DNA of 64,000 nt from Bradyrhizobium zhengyangense. Its GTDB lineage: Bacteria > Pseudomonadota > Alphaproteobacteria > Rhizobiales > Xanthobacteraceae. Made by a program: the position numbers and the translations under genes. Location of the stretch: the NCBI RefSeq assembly GCF_022012435.1, contig NZ_JAKLUA010000023.1, positions 30,889-94,888 on the forward strand, written 5' to 3'. Numbering within the stretch: the stretch's first letter is position 1; every line of letters begins with the position of its first letter. The notes beneath the pieces were generated by a model. It saw nothing but the letters and a program-made list of their open reading frames with translations, did not search any database and was not told where the DNA came from. This document shows positions 35,461 through 43,369 of this stretch, one piece after another.

Positions 35461-35979
35461 TCAGAGACGATACAGGATCTGGTCGGTCCAGAACCGCTCG
35501 AGGCGATGCAGCGACTTGTTGAGGGTCGAGAACTCCTCGCCGGAGATGCCGCCGACCTGTTCAACGGTCTTGACGTGCTTCTGGTAGAGCGAGTCGACGA
35601 TGCGGCGAACTTCCTGGCCCTGCGGCGTCAGGCGGATGCGCACCGAACGGCGATCGACGCGCGAGCGTTGATGATCGAGGAAGCCGAGCTCGACGAGCTT
35701 CTTCAGATTGTAGGAGACGTTGGAGCCGAGATAGTAACCGCGCGTGCGCAGCTCGCCCGCGGTCAGCTCCTTGTCGCCGATGTTATAGAGCAGAAGCGCC
35801 TGCACGGAATTGATGTCGGCGCGGCCACGACGATCAAACTCGTCCTTGATCACGTCGAGGAGCCGGCGATGCAGCCGCTCCACCAGAGTCAAAGCTTCCA
35901 GATAGAGCGACTGCACCGAACCCTGCGGGCCCGAAACGCGCTCTGCGGTATCTGCCGCAGTTGCGACGGCTTTCATCAT
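35461..35979 (-). CDS. ldtR: MarR family transcriptional regulator LdtR
   Basis: Protein of 172 residues. LYLEALTLVERLHRRLLDVIKDEFDRRG is the dimerisation helix, INSVQALLLYNIGDKELTAGELRTRGYYLGSNVSYNLKKLVELGFL the HTH and DRRSVRIRLTPQGQEVRRIV the wing. This is the LdtR type known from Liberibacter, which regulates L,D-transpeptidase and stress genes. GGGGA stands before the ATG at 35979. The order ldtR–DUF6163–hemB is conserved in Rhizobiales and supports the name. Confidence 0.88.
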   Translation of the reverse strand: MMKAVATAADTAERVSGPQGSVQSLYLEALTLVERLHRRLLDVIKDEFDRRGRADINSVQALLLYNIGDKELTAGELRTRGYYLGSNVSYNLKKLVELGFLDHQRSRVDRRSVRIRLTPQGQEVRRIVDSLYQKHVKTVEQVGGISGEEFSTLNKSLHRLERFWTDQILYRL

Positions 35980-36332
35980 GACACTTCCCCTGTTGTCGTT
36001 TTTATCGACACTTATTCGACGCAACTTGTGTTCCGTCTGATAGGTCCAACTTAAGGGGGCCGTTTGAAGATCGGCTTAAATAAGAGAATAAAGAGATCAT
36101 GAATTTAAGACAGTGAATTGCTGATTAAGCCTGTGCCACAAGCACTTTTCGCAACCGTCTGTTGACCGTGGCAAGGTCCTGTTCACTCTCCGTCCGCGCC
36201 TTCTGTCACATTCCAGAACAGCCCCGCCCTGTTTCGAAACGCACGCGTAACAGCTGTGGCGGATCGGGCTGGGTTAGCGAAAAGTTACGGCGAATTTTAC
36301 GCAACCAACGGTCAACCAAGCGCAACATTCTC
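35980..36332. other. ldtR upstream region, no gene seen
   Basis: About 350 bases, partly AT-rich (36070–36130), with no coding frame I trust and no RNA gene recognised. It should hold the ldtR promoter. Confidence 0.5.
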
Positions 36333-36475
36333 GTGTCCCGGACAAGCGCCGCGAAGCGAAGCGCAGAGCCGGGACACAGAAAGCCACAAACGAGATCGTC
36401 GAGTAATAGGCCCCAGCTCGGCAACGCACCACCATAGCGCGTCGAAGACGCGCGTGAACGCGCTTATGGTGTTGC
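36333..36475. repeat. Composite bradyrhizobial-type repeat: two adjacent palindromic units
   Basis: Unit 1: GTGTCCCGG (36333–36341) pairs with CCGGGACAC (36369–36377) around a GCGAAGCG-rich loop. Unit 2: CACCATA (36430–36436) pairs with TATGGTG (36465–36471) and encloses GCGCGTC-GAA-GACGCGC (36437–36453). Both units look like dispersed elements that I associate with Bradyrhizobium intergenic DNA; they sit directly downstream of the DUF6163 gene. Confidence 0.65.
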
Positions 36476-36520
36476 GCTGCGTCCAGGGCACGAGCGTAAT
36501 TTTGGCGGTGACGACGTCGC

Positions 36521-37018
36521 CTACGGCGGCCGTTCGCGCGCGGCCATCCAGGCGAGCGCGAGATAGGCGGCGAGCATGAAGGCCTCGACGCCGACGACGA
36601 TCAGGCTGCCGCCGTAGATGCCCGGGAACATCAACTCGATCACCGCCATCGAGACCACGGTCGTCAGCCACACCACCGCGCCCCAGGGCGTGGCGAGCCA
36701 GAGGCCGACGGCGGCGACGAGCTCGATCACGGCGAAGTAGATGGTCGAAGCCTGCCAGGCCATCGACTGGTTCTCGAACGCCTCGTCCTCACCGCCGACG
36801 AAGCCGGTCACCTGCGCCCAGTGATAGAGTCCCTTGAGGATCGACAGCAGCGCCATCACCCGCAGGAACAGCACGAGCCGCCGCGTCCAGACATTGTCGT
36901 CGGACTCAGGCCGCTCCGACGAGATCGCAGCGACCGACATCGCGCTGTCTCGGGCGCTGTCCCTGACGGCATCCCTGGCATTGTCGCGGGCCGCATCGCG
37001 GGTGGAGAGTTCGGACAT
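36521..37018 (-). CDS. DUF6163 family membrane protein
   Basis: Protein of 165 residues. A repetitive N-terminus (RDAARDNARDAVRDSARD) of about 25 residues precedes four hydrophobic segments (VLFLRVMALLSILKGLYHW, AVIELVAAVGLWLATPWGA, VVWLTTVVSMAVIELMF, VVGVEAFMLAAYLALAWM). It matches the DUF6163 family by context, between ldtR and hemB, and by membrane pattern. It is an inner-membrane protein of unknown role, divergent from hemB 124 bases away. Confidence 0.72.
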   Translation of the reverse strand: MSELSTRDAARDNARDAVRDSARDSAMSVAAISSERPESDDNVWTRRLVLFLRVMALLSILKGLYHWAQVTGFVGGEDEAFENQSMAWQASTIYFAVIELVAAVGLWLATPWGAVVWLTTVVSMAVIELMFPGIYGGSLIVVGVEAFMLAAYLALAWMAARERPP

Positions 37019-37142
37019 GGCCCCCTTCTGGCTGTTTCGCCCCGCAAAATCAATCGGCTGCCATCACCTTGCGGGAGGTCAAGCCGCGGTGACGGGAACC
37101 ATGCGAACTGGTATAAGAATAATTCCAGCCGGAGGAAGAGTA

Positions 37143-38204
37143 ATGGCGATCAAATACGGACGTCCGATCGAACTGCGCGAGGTCGCGCGCGGGACGGGTG
37201 CCGCGGTGCCCCATGCCCTCGATCTGACCGTCCGCCCGCGCCGTAACCGCAAGGCTGAATGGGCCCGGCGCATGGTGCGTGAGAATGTGCTCACGACCGA
37301 CGATCTGATCTGGCCACTGTTCCTGATCGACGGCAACAACAAGCGCGAGCCCATCGCCTCGATGCCCGGCGTCGATCGCCTCAGCGTCGATCAGGCCGTG
37401 CGCGAAGCCGAGCGCGCGATGAAGCTCACCATTCCCTGCATCGCGCTGTTTCCCTACACCGACCCGTCCCTGCGCGACGAGCAAGGCTCGGAAGCGACCA
37501 ATCCGAACAATCTGGTCTGCCAGACGGTGCGCGCGATCAAGAAGGAGTTTCCTGACATCGGAATCCTCTGCGACGTCGCGCTCGACCCCTTCACCAGCCA
37601 CGGCCATGATGGCTTGATCTCCGACGGCAAGATCCTGAATGACGAGACCGTCGCGGTGCTGGTGCGTCAGGCGCTGGTGCAGGCCGAAGCCGGCTGCGAC
37701 ATCATCGCGCCCTCCGACATGATGGACGGCCGCGTCGCCGCGATCCGCGAAGGGCTCGACCGCTCCGGCCTGCTCGACGTGCAGATCATGGCCTATGCGG
37801 CAAAGTACGCCTCCGCTTTCTACGGCCCCTTCCGCGACGCCATCGGCTCGGCCAAGACGTTGACCGGCGACAAGCGCACCTACCAGATGGACAGCGCCAA
37901 TACCGACGAGGCGCTGCGCGAGGTCGAACTCGACATCGCGGAAGGTGCGGACATGGTGATGGTGAAGCCCGGCATGCCCTATCTCGACGTGGTCCGCCGC
38001 GTGAAGGACACCTTTGCGATGCCGACCTTCGCCTACCAGGTCTCGGGCGAATACGCGATGATCGCCGCCGCCGCGAACAACGGCTGGCTCGATGGCGACC
38101 GCGCCATGATGGAGAGCCTGCTCGCCTTCAAGCGCGCCGGCGCCGACGGCGTGCTCAGCTATTTTGCGCCGAAGGCGGCAGAGAAGCTGCGCAGCCAAGG
38201 ATGA
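37143..38204 (+). CDS. hemB: Delta-aminolevulinic acid dehydratase (porphobilinogen synthase)
   Basis: Protein of 353 residues. DVALDPFTSHGHDGL, DIIAPSDMMDGRVAAIR, the Schiff-base Lys in AAKYASAFYGPFRDA and the second active-site Lys in MVMVKPGMPYLD are all present. The metal site lacks the Cys cluster of zinc enzymes and has the Asp-rich DVALDPFT form, so it is the magnesium-dependent type known from Bradyrhizobium. It joins two ALA to porphobilinogen for heme. GGAGG precedes the ATG at 37143. Confidence 0.97.
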   Translation: MAIKYGRPIELREVARGTGAAVPHALDLTVRPRRNRKAEWARRMVRENVLTTDDLIWPLFLIDGNNKREPIASMPGVDRLSVDQAVREAERAMKLTIPCIALFPYTDPSLRDEQGSEATNPNNLVCQTVRAIKKEFPDIGILCDVALDPFTSHGHDGLISDGKILNDETVAVLVRQALVQAEAGCDIIAPSDMMDGRVAAIREGLDRSGLLDVQIMAYAAKYASAFYGPFRDAIGSAKTLTGDKRTYQMDSANTDEALREVELDIAEGADMVMVKPGMPYLDVVRRVKDTFAMPTFAYQVSGEYAMIAAAANNGWLDGDRAMMESLLAFKRAGADGVLSYFAPKAAEKLRSQG

Positions 38205-38210
38205 GGCGCC

Positions 38211-38240
38211 GTAGGGTGGCTAAGCGCAAGCGTGCCCACC
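38211..38240. repeat. Short dispersed repeat GTAGGGTGG…GTGCCCACC, copy 1
   Basis: The 30-base unit, 6 bases after the hemB stop, matches a second copy at 56173–56201 in at least 24 positions. GGGTGG and CCCACC-type arms make it an imperfect palindrome. Confidence 0.65.
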
Positions 38241-38297
38241 AATCCCAGCCAACGAGCGCTGAGCGCTTCCAGGCGCGGCACTGCGCCCTTCCACCAA

Positions 38298-38933
38298 TCA
38301 ATCCGTCGCTTGCGCCGCAGGCCGAGGCCCACACAGCGGACGTAGCGCGTCGCGTTGCTCGCGCGACAGCACGGTGATCGGATAGATCGGCTCGCGCGGC
38401 TCCCGCTGGAAGAATGGATGCGGCCATGTCTTCCCGCGCACTTTCCACACAAGCACCTTGCCGATCGCGCGCAGGAGAAGAGAGATATTGAGTCCCGTTG
38501 AGCCCGCCGGCGGCTCGCCGACCGCGTACTTGCCGAGAATGGCGCCGATCGGCGGGCCCGCGACATCGTCAACGGCCGGCGCGCCACCCGCGAACGCCTG
38601 CGCGATGATGCCCACAAAAGGAATGGCCGGCGAGACCGTGTTGCCGACCGGCGTGTTGCAGCAGCTTGCATACCACCGGTAGAGGCCTTTCGGGCTCAGT
38701 CGCACCCCCGCGATCCGGTCCTGTCCTTGCACAAAGGCGAGTGTCGACGGCGCGACCTGGACAATGTCGCTGCCGCCGTTCGCATTCAAAAGGTCGGCGC
38801 GGCCGAGCTGATGTGCAAAAGCCTGGCAGTCATCGCAGTAGCAGACCACACGATTGACCGTCCGTGGCGACACGCCCGAGATCGCGGCGCGGACGCTGCC
38901 GCAGCGGCAGCGCAATTCGACCTGACCACCCAT
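38298..38933 (-). CDS. DUF6151 family protein (GFA-like zinc-binding fold)
   Basis: Protein of 211 residues. The N-terminus ELRCRCGSVRAAI…VNRVVCYCDDCQAFAHQLG and the YASCCNTPVGNT motif match the Cys pattern of the glutathione-dependent formaldehyde-activating (GFA) fold, CxCG…CxxC…C. The longer C-terminal part, with PHPFFQREPREPIYPITVLS, suits the DUF6151 branch. Zinc binding is likely; enzymatic activity is not established. It stands alone on the minus strand, between hemB and the RDD gene. Confidence 0.75.
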   Translation of the reverse strand: MGGQVELRCRCGSVRAAISGVSPRTVNRVVCYCDDCQAFAHQLGRADLLNANGGSDIVQVAPSTLAFVQGQDRIAGVRLSPKGLYRWYASCCNTPVGNTVSPAIPFVGIIAQAFAGGAPAVDDVAGPPIGAILGKYAVGEPPAGSTGLNISLLLRAIGKVLVWKVRGKTWPHPFFQREPREPIYPITVLSREQRDALRPLCGPRPAAQATD

Positions 38934-39127
38934 GAAAATCGTCCTGTCCTGGGCCGGAAGTGTGCCCTCGCCCCTGCAGCATGATGCAATTCAAGGACCG
39001 CGCAAGCATCGGCGGCCGTCGAATCGCCGGAATATTTTGCTGGATCGACCGGCTGACAGCCTTGGCGTGTGGCCGGATGGTTCCCATGTGCTGCCGGGTG
39101 AGAGGTCCGAAAGCGGAAGGGAAGCTC

Positions 39128-39676
39128 ATGTCCTACTCGGGTTCGCCAAATGACAGCGGCGTCTGGCGCAATGACGGCGGCGCGCAGTCGCACGCCTACG
39201 ATCCCTATCTGCATCCGGAACTGTTCCGCGGCGTCGCGACGCGGCGGGCATTTGCGTTCCTGATCGACATGGTCGTGATCTCCGTACCCGTCATCCTCGG
39301 TTATATCTTCATCGCCGTGTTCGGCGTGGTGACGCTCGGCATCGGCTGGGCGCTGTTCTGGCTCGCCTGGCCGGCCTCCGTGATCTGGGCGATCGTCTAT
39401 TACGGCGCCTGCATCGGTGGCCCCTCCTCGGCGACAGTCGGGATGCGGATCATGGACCTGGAGTTGCGCACCTGGTACGGCGCGCCCGGCTACTTTGTCC
39501 TTGGCGCCACCCATGCCGTGCTGTTCTGGGTCTCGGTCTCGTTCCTCTCGCCTTTCGTGGTTCTTGTCGGCCTCTTCAACGGCCGCCGGCGCCTGCTGCA
39601 CGATTTCGTGCTGGGAACGGTCGTGATCAACAATTCCGTCCGCGCGCCCGTGTCCCAGACCGCAAGGACCTGGTGA
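39128..39676 (+). CDS. RDD family membrane protein
   Basis: Protein of 182 residues. The Arg-Ala-Phe-Ala start of TM1 (RRAFAFLIDMVVISVPVILG) with its Asp, the second helix (WALFWLAWPASVIWAIVYY) and the later TM with RRRLLHDFVLGTVVI containing His-Asp are RDD-family features. Family members are inner-membrane proteins implicated in ion transport; the role here is unknown. The ATG at 39128 gives a normal soluble N-terminus of about 40 residues. Confidence 0.85.
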   Translation: MSYSGSPNDSGVWRNDGGAQSHAYDPYLHPELFRGVATRRAFAFLIDMVVISVPVILGYIFIAVFGVVTLGIGWALFWLAWPASVIWAIVYYGACIGGPSSATVGMRIMDLELRTWYGAPGYFVLGATHAVLFWVSVSFLSPFVVLVGLFNGRRRLLHDFVLGTVVINNSVRAPVSQTARTW

Positions 39677-39806
39677 GAATCTGAAGGTCAAGAACCTACT
39701 AACCCGGATCCGCTAGACTGACTGATCTGACCAGCCAAGCAGACCGATTGACCGGGAGCTTTCGTAGCGCGATGCTGATACCCACTTCGGAGGCCCACGA
39801 CGTCCC

Positions 39807-40583
39807 TTGACCCAGCACTCGCGCGACACCCCACAATTTTACCTCACGGCGCCGTCCCCCTGCCCGTATCTGCCGGGCCGGCATGAGCGCAAGGTGTTCA
39901 CGCACCTCGTGGGGGAACGCGCCGGTGACCTCAACGATCTCCTGACCCATGGCGGGTTCCGCCGCAGCCAGTCGATCGCGTACCGGCCGGCCTGCGACCA
40001 ATGCCGGGCCTGCGTCTCGGTCCGGGTCGTCGCCAACGAATTCCGCCCGTCCCGCAATTTCCGCAAGGTGATGGCGCGCAATGCCGACATCATCGGCGAG
40101 CAGCGCAGCGCGGTGCCGACCTCTGAGCAATATTCGGTGTTCCGCGCCTATCTCGACGCCCGCCACCGCCATGGCGGCATGGCCGACATGACAGTGCTTG
40201 ACTACGCCATGATGGTCGAGGACAGCCATGTCGAGACCCGCATCATCGAGTACCGCAGGCGCGGCCCCGACAGCGGCCTCACCGGTCGCGGCGAGGAGCT
40301 GATCGCGGTGGCGCTCACCGACGTGCTCAGCGACGGCCTGTCGATGGTCTATTCGTTCTTCGAGCCGGGCCAGGTCTCCCGCTCGATGGGCACCTTCATG
40401 ATCCTCGACCACATCGCTCGCGCGCGCCGCCAAGGCCTGGCCTACGTCTATCTCGGCTACTGGATCGAGGGCTCCAAGAAGATGGACTACAAGGCCCGCT
40501 TCCTGCCGCAGCAGCGCCTTGCCCCCTCAGGCTGGCTGCGCATCGACGCGCAGGGCGATGGGGCGTCCGAGCCGCAGGATTAA
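39807..40583 (+). CDS. bpt: Aspartate/glutamate leucyltransferase (Bpt-type aminoacyl-tRNA-protein transferase)
   Basis: Protein of 258 residues. FYLTAPSPCPYLPGRHERKVFTHL, the Cys motif YRPACDQCRACVSVRV, SFFEPGQVSRSMGTFMILDHI and the YLGYWIEGSKKMDYKARF block identify the Ate1-like bacterial Bpt enzymes. They add Leu from tRNA to N-terminal Asp or Glu as part of the N-degron pathway for ClpAP. TTG at 39807 is used as the start, with GGAGG 13 bases upstream; no ATG is available before the conserved region. Confidence 0.93.
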   Translation: MTQHSRDTPQFYLTAPSPCPYLPGRHERKVFTHLVGERAGDLNDLLTHGGFRRSQSIAYRPACDQCRACVSVRVVANEFRPSRNFRKVMARNADIIGEQRSAVPTSEQYSVFRAYLDARHRHGGMADMTVLDYAMMVEDSHVETRIIEYRRRGPDSGLTGRGEELIAVALTDVLSDGLSMVYSFFEPGQVSRSMGTFMILDHIARARRQGLAYVYLGYWIEGSKKMDYKARFLPQQRLAPSGWLRIDAQGDGASEPQD

Positions 40584-40589
40584 ACACGC

Positions 40590-41954
40590 TCACCCGAACA
40601 GCGTATCCACCAGCAGCTTCACGTTCAAAACCACGATCACGCCGGCGACGATCCACGCGGTCGCAGCGACATAGCGTGCGATCGCGAACTGCCCCATCTT
40701 GCGGCGGTCGGAGACGAAGCGGACGAGCGGGATCACCGCGAACGGAAGCTGCATCGACAGCACGACCTGGCTGAACACCAGCAAATCCGCAGTCCCCCGT
40801 TCGCCATAGATCGCGGTGACGACGATCACCGGAATAATGGCGATGCCGCGCGTGACGAGGCGGCGGGCCCAGCTCGGCAGGCGCAAATCGAGAAAGCCCT
40901 CCATCACGATCTGGCCGGCGAGCGTCGCGGTGACGGTTGAATTGAGGCCCGAGGCCAGCAGCGCCACCGCGAACAATGTCGAGGCGATGCCGAGGCCGAG
41001 CAGCGGCGAGAGCAGCTCAAATGCCTGGCCGATCTCGGCGACGTCGGAATGCCCGCTGGTGTGGAAGGTCGCGGCCGCGACGATGAGGATCGCAGCGTTG
41101 ATGAACAGCGCCAGCATCAGCGCGATGGTGGAATCCGTGGTCGCCCATTTGATCGCGTCGCGGCGCCCCTCTTCGTTGCGCGCATAGGCGCGCGTCTGCA
41201 CGATCGAGGAATGCAGATAGAGATTGTGCGGCATTACGGTCGCACCGATGATGCCGATCGCGATGTAGAGCATCTCGGAATTGGTGAATATCTCGCTCTT
41301 CGGCGTAAAGCCGCGCAGCACCTCGGCGACCGGCGGCGCCGCAGCCACGATCTGGACCGCGAAGCAGACCGCGATCACGGCCAGCAGCGCCATCACGAAG
41401 GCTTCGAGGAAGCGGAAGCCGCGGTTCATCAGGACGAGCAGCAGGAACGCATCAAGCGCGGCGATCAGCGCGCCGCCGACCAAGGGAATGCCGAACAGAA
41501 GTTTTAGCGCGATCGCGGTGCCGATCACCTCAGCCAGATCGCACGCGATGATGGCCGCTTCGCAAGCGAGCCAGAGCAAAAAATTCACAGCGGGCGAATA
41601 GGTGGCGCGGCAGGCCTGCGCCAGATCGCGGTCGGTGACGATGCCGAGCCGCGCCGCCAGCGACTGCAGCAGGATCGCCATCAGGTTCGAGAGCAGGATG
41701 ACCGAGAGCAGCGTGTAGCCGAACCTCGATCCGCCGGCGAGGTCGGTCGCCCAATTGCCGGGGTCCATATAGCCGACCGAGACCATGTAGCCCGGGCCGA
41801 CAAAGGCGAGCAGCCGTCGCCACCACGCTCCCGCCGCGGGGATGGCGACAGTGGCATTCACCTCGGCGAGGCTCTTGGTGGCCGGCGCGTCGGTGCGCCA
41901 GCCGGCAGCATCGTGGGTCAGGTCCTGGGTCAGATCGGGCGATCGGGCATCCAT
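40590..41954 (-). CDS. mntH: Nramp family manganese transporter MntH
   Basis: Protein of 454 residues and 11 or 12 membrane helices. The Nramp motif DPGNWATDL (TM1 metal site DPGN) and IGIIGATVMPHNLYLHSS (TM6 MPH) are intact. It imports Mn(II) with protons through the inner membrane. A start at 41954 (MDARSPDLT) lies 30 bases downstream of a Mur-like palindrome, in line with the known Mur-controlled mntH of Bradyrhizobium. Confidence 0.96.
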   Translation of the reverse strand: MDARSPDLTQDLTHDAAGWRTDAPATKSLAEVNATVAIPAAGAWWRRLLAFVGPGYMVSVGYMDPGNWATDLAGGSRFGYTLLSVILLSNLMAILLQSLAARLGIVTDRDLAQACRATYSPAVNFLLWLACEAAIIACDLAEVIGTAIALKLLFGIPLVGGALIAALDAFLLLVLMNRGFRFLEAFVMALLAVIAVCFAVQIVAAAPPVAEVLRGFTPKSEIFTNSEMLYIAIGIIGATVMPHNLYLHSSIVQTRAYARNEEGRRDAIKWATTDSTIALMLALFINAAILIVAAATFHTSGHSDVAEIGQAFELLSPLLGLGIASTLFAVALLASGLNSTVTATLAGQIVMEGFLDLRLPSWARRLVTRGIAIIPVIVVTAIYGERGTADLLVFSQVVLSMQLPFAVIPLVRFVSDRRKMGQFAIARYVAATAWIVAGVIVVLNVKLLVDTLFG

Positions 41955-41983
41955 GAGGTGAGAATACCGAAGTCGAGGCTTAT

Positions 41984-41998
41984 TGCAACTCATTTGCA
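41984..41998 (-). promoter_or_regulatory. Mur/Fur-like operator before mntH
   Basis: TGCAA-N5-TTGCA is a perfect inverted repeat lying 30 bases before the mntH ATG. It is also part of a direct repeat TTGCAACT at 41983–41990 and 41994–42001. Position and form fit the manganese-responsive elements bound by Mur in rhizobia. Confidence 0.55.
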
Positions 41999-42124
41999 AC
42001 TGCATCTAGCCGCATTGGTTCCCACCGCCACCCCGGCTTTGCCCGATCCTGTCGGGAAGCGGGTGGGTTTGACCGGCGCCGGGAGCGGATACTGGCGCCA
42101 TCAAGACTTTGCAGGAAATGAGCC

Positions 42125-43369
42125 ATGTCAAATCCGCCCCGTCTCCCCGACACTTTCAACCGCCTCGCCTGGTCAAACCTCGCGGCGCAATCCGCCGAAC
42201 AGATCGCGTTGGCCGCGGCCCCGATCGTCGCGGTGCTGACGCTGGGGGTGGCCGAGGGCCAGACCGGCGTGCTGCAGACCGCGCTCACACTGCCGTTCGT
42301 CCTGTTCGCCATTCCGGCCGGCCTGCTTGCGGACCGTATCTCCCGCCGCGCGCTGATGGCGGGTGCCGAGGCGCTACGCGCGGCAGCGCTGGCGGCCATC
42401 GTTCTCCTGCTCGCACTCGGCGAGCTCAATCTGCCGCTGCTGGCGCTGCTCGGCTTTGCCGCCGTCTGCGGCACGGTCGTCTACAGTGTCGCCGCGCCGG
42501 CGCTGGTGCCCTCGCTGGTGGGCGCGGAGTTGCTGCCGGCTGCGAACGCTCGCATCGAACTTGCGCGCACCGTTGCCTTCGCCAGCGGTCCCGCGCTTGG
42601 CGGCGCACTGGTGGGATGGTGGGGCGCAAGCCCGGCCTTCGGCTTTGCCGCGGCACTCTCGGCGATCGCTGTGGTGCTGCTCTCGGGCCTCTACGAACCC
42701 GCGCGGGCGCCTACCCCGCGACGCCATCCGTTCCAGGACATTCGCGAGGGCGCCGGTTTCGTCTTCCACCATCCGCTGCTGCGGCCGGTGTTCATCACCC
42801 AATTCATCTTCAACACCGGCTGGTTCTTGCAGATTGCGGTGTTCGTCCCCTACGCCGTGCGTCATCTCGGTCTGACCGCCGCCGGTGTCGGTACGGTGCT
42901 GACGATGTACGGCGTCGGCATGGTGATCGGCGCGCTGTTCGCCACCCGCGTCATGAAGCGCATCGCCTTCGGCACCGTGGTCGGCCTCGGCCCGGTCACC
43001 GGTTTCGTTGCCGCTGTGGTGATGGCGATGACGGTGCTGGTGCCCTCGCCGTGGCTTGCGGCCTTGAGCTTCTTCCTGCTCGGCGTTGGGCCGATCCTGT
43101 GGGTGATCTCGACCACCACCTTGCGCCAGTCGGTGACGCCGCCGCGCCTGTTGGGGCGCGTCTCCGCCATCAACATCATGAGCTACGGTGCCCGCCCGCT
43201 CGGCTCGGCGCTGGGCGCCATCGTCGGTGGCCTCTGGAGCGCGGAAGCGTGCCTCTACCTTGCGGCCGCCGTGTTCGGCGTACAGGCGCTGGTGATCTGG
43301 CTGTCGCCGGCGGTGGCGCTGGACCGGCAGCCGGCGATGGTGGGGGACGAAGCGGCGGCGCGTTGCTAA
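42125..43369 (+). CDS. MFS transporter (DHA3/EntS-like)
   Basis: Protein of 414 residues with about 12 membrane helices. AQSAEQIALAAAPIVAVLTLG, the TM2–3 loop motif LLADRISRRALM, and the central PFQDIREGAGFVFHHPLLRPVFITQFIFN linker are typical of the DHA3 subgroup that includes EntS and macrolide efflux MefA. It is a secondary exporter driven by protons. The substrate is unknown. It is divergent from mntH and its stop overlaps that of the convergent cyclase gene by 4 bases. Confidence 0.88.
   Translation: MSNPPRLPDTFNRLAWSNLAAQSAEQIALAAAPIVAVLTLGVAEGQTGVLQTALTLPFVLFAIPAGLLADRISRRALMAGAEALRAAALAAIVLLLALGELNLPLLALLGFAAVCGTVVYSVAAPALVPSLVGAELLPAANARIELARTVAFASGPALGGALVGWWGASPAFGFAAALSAIAVVLLSGLYEPARAPTPRRHPFQDIREGAGFVFHHPLLRPVFITQFIFNTGWFLQIAVFVPYAVRHLGLTAAGVGTVLTMYGVGMVIGALFATRVMKRIAFGTVVGLGPVTGFVAAVVMAMTVLVPSPWLAALSFFLLGVGPILWVISTTTLRQSVTPPRLLGRVSAINIMSYGARPLGSALGAIVGGLWSAEACLYLAAAVFGVQALVIWLSPAVALDRQPAMVGDEAAARC

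Noticed and set aside
36162..36437. Short frames over the 36.3 kb repeat
   Set aside because: They read through the palindromic repeat and have no ribosome site or recognisable product.
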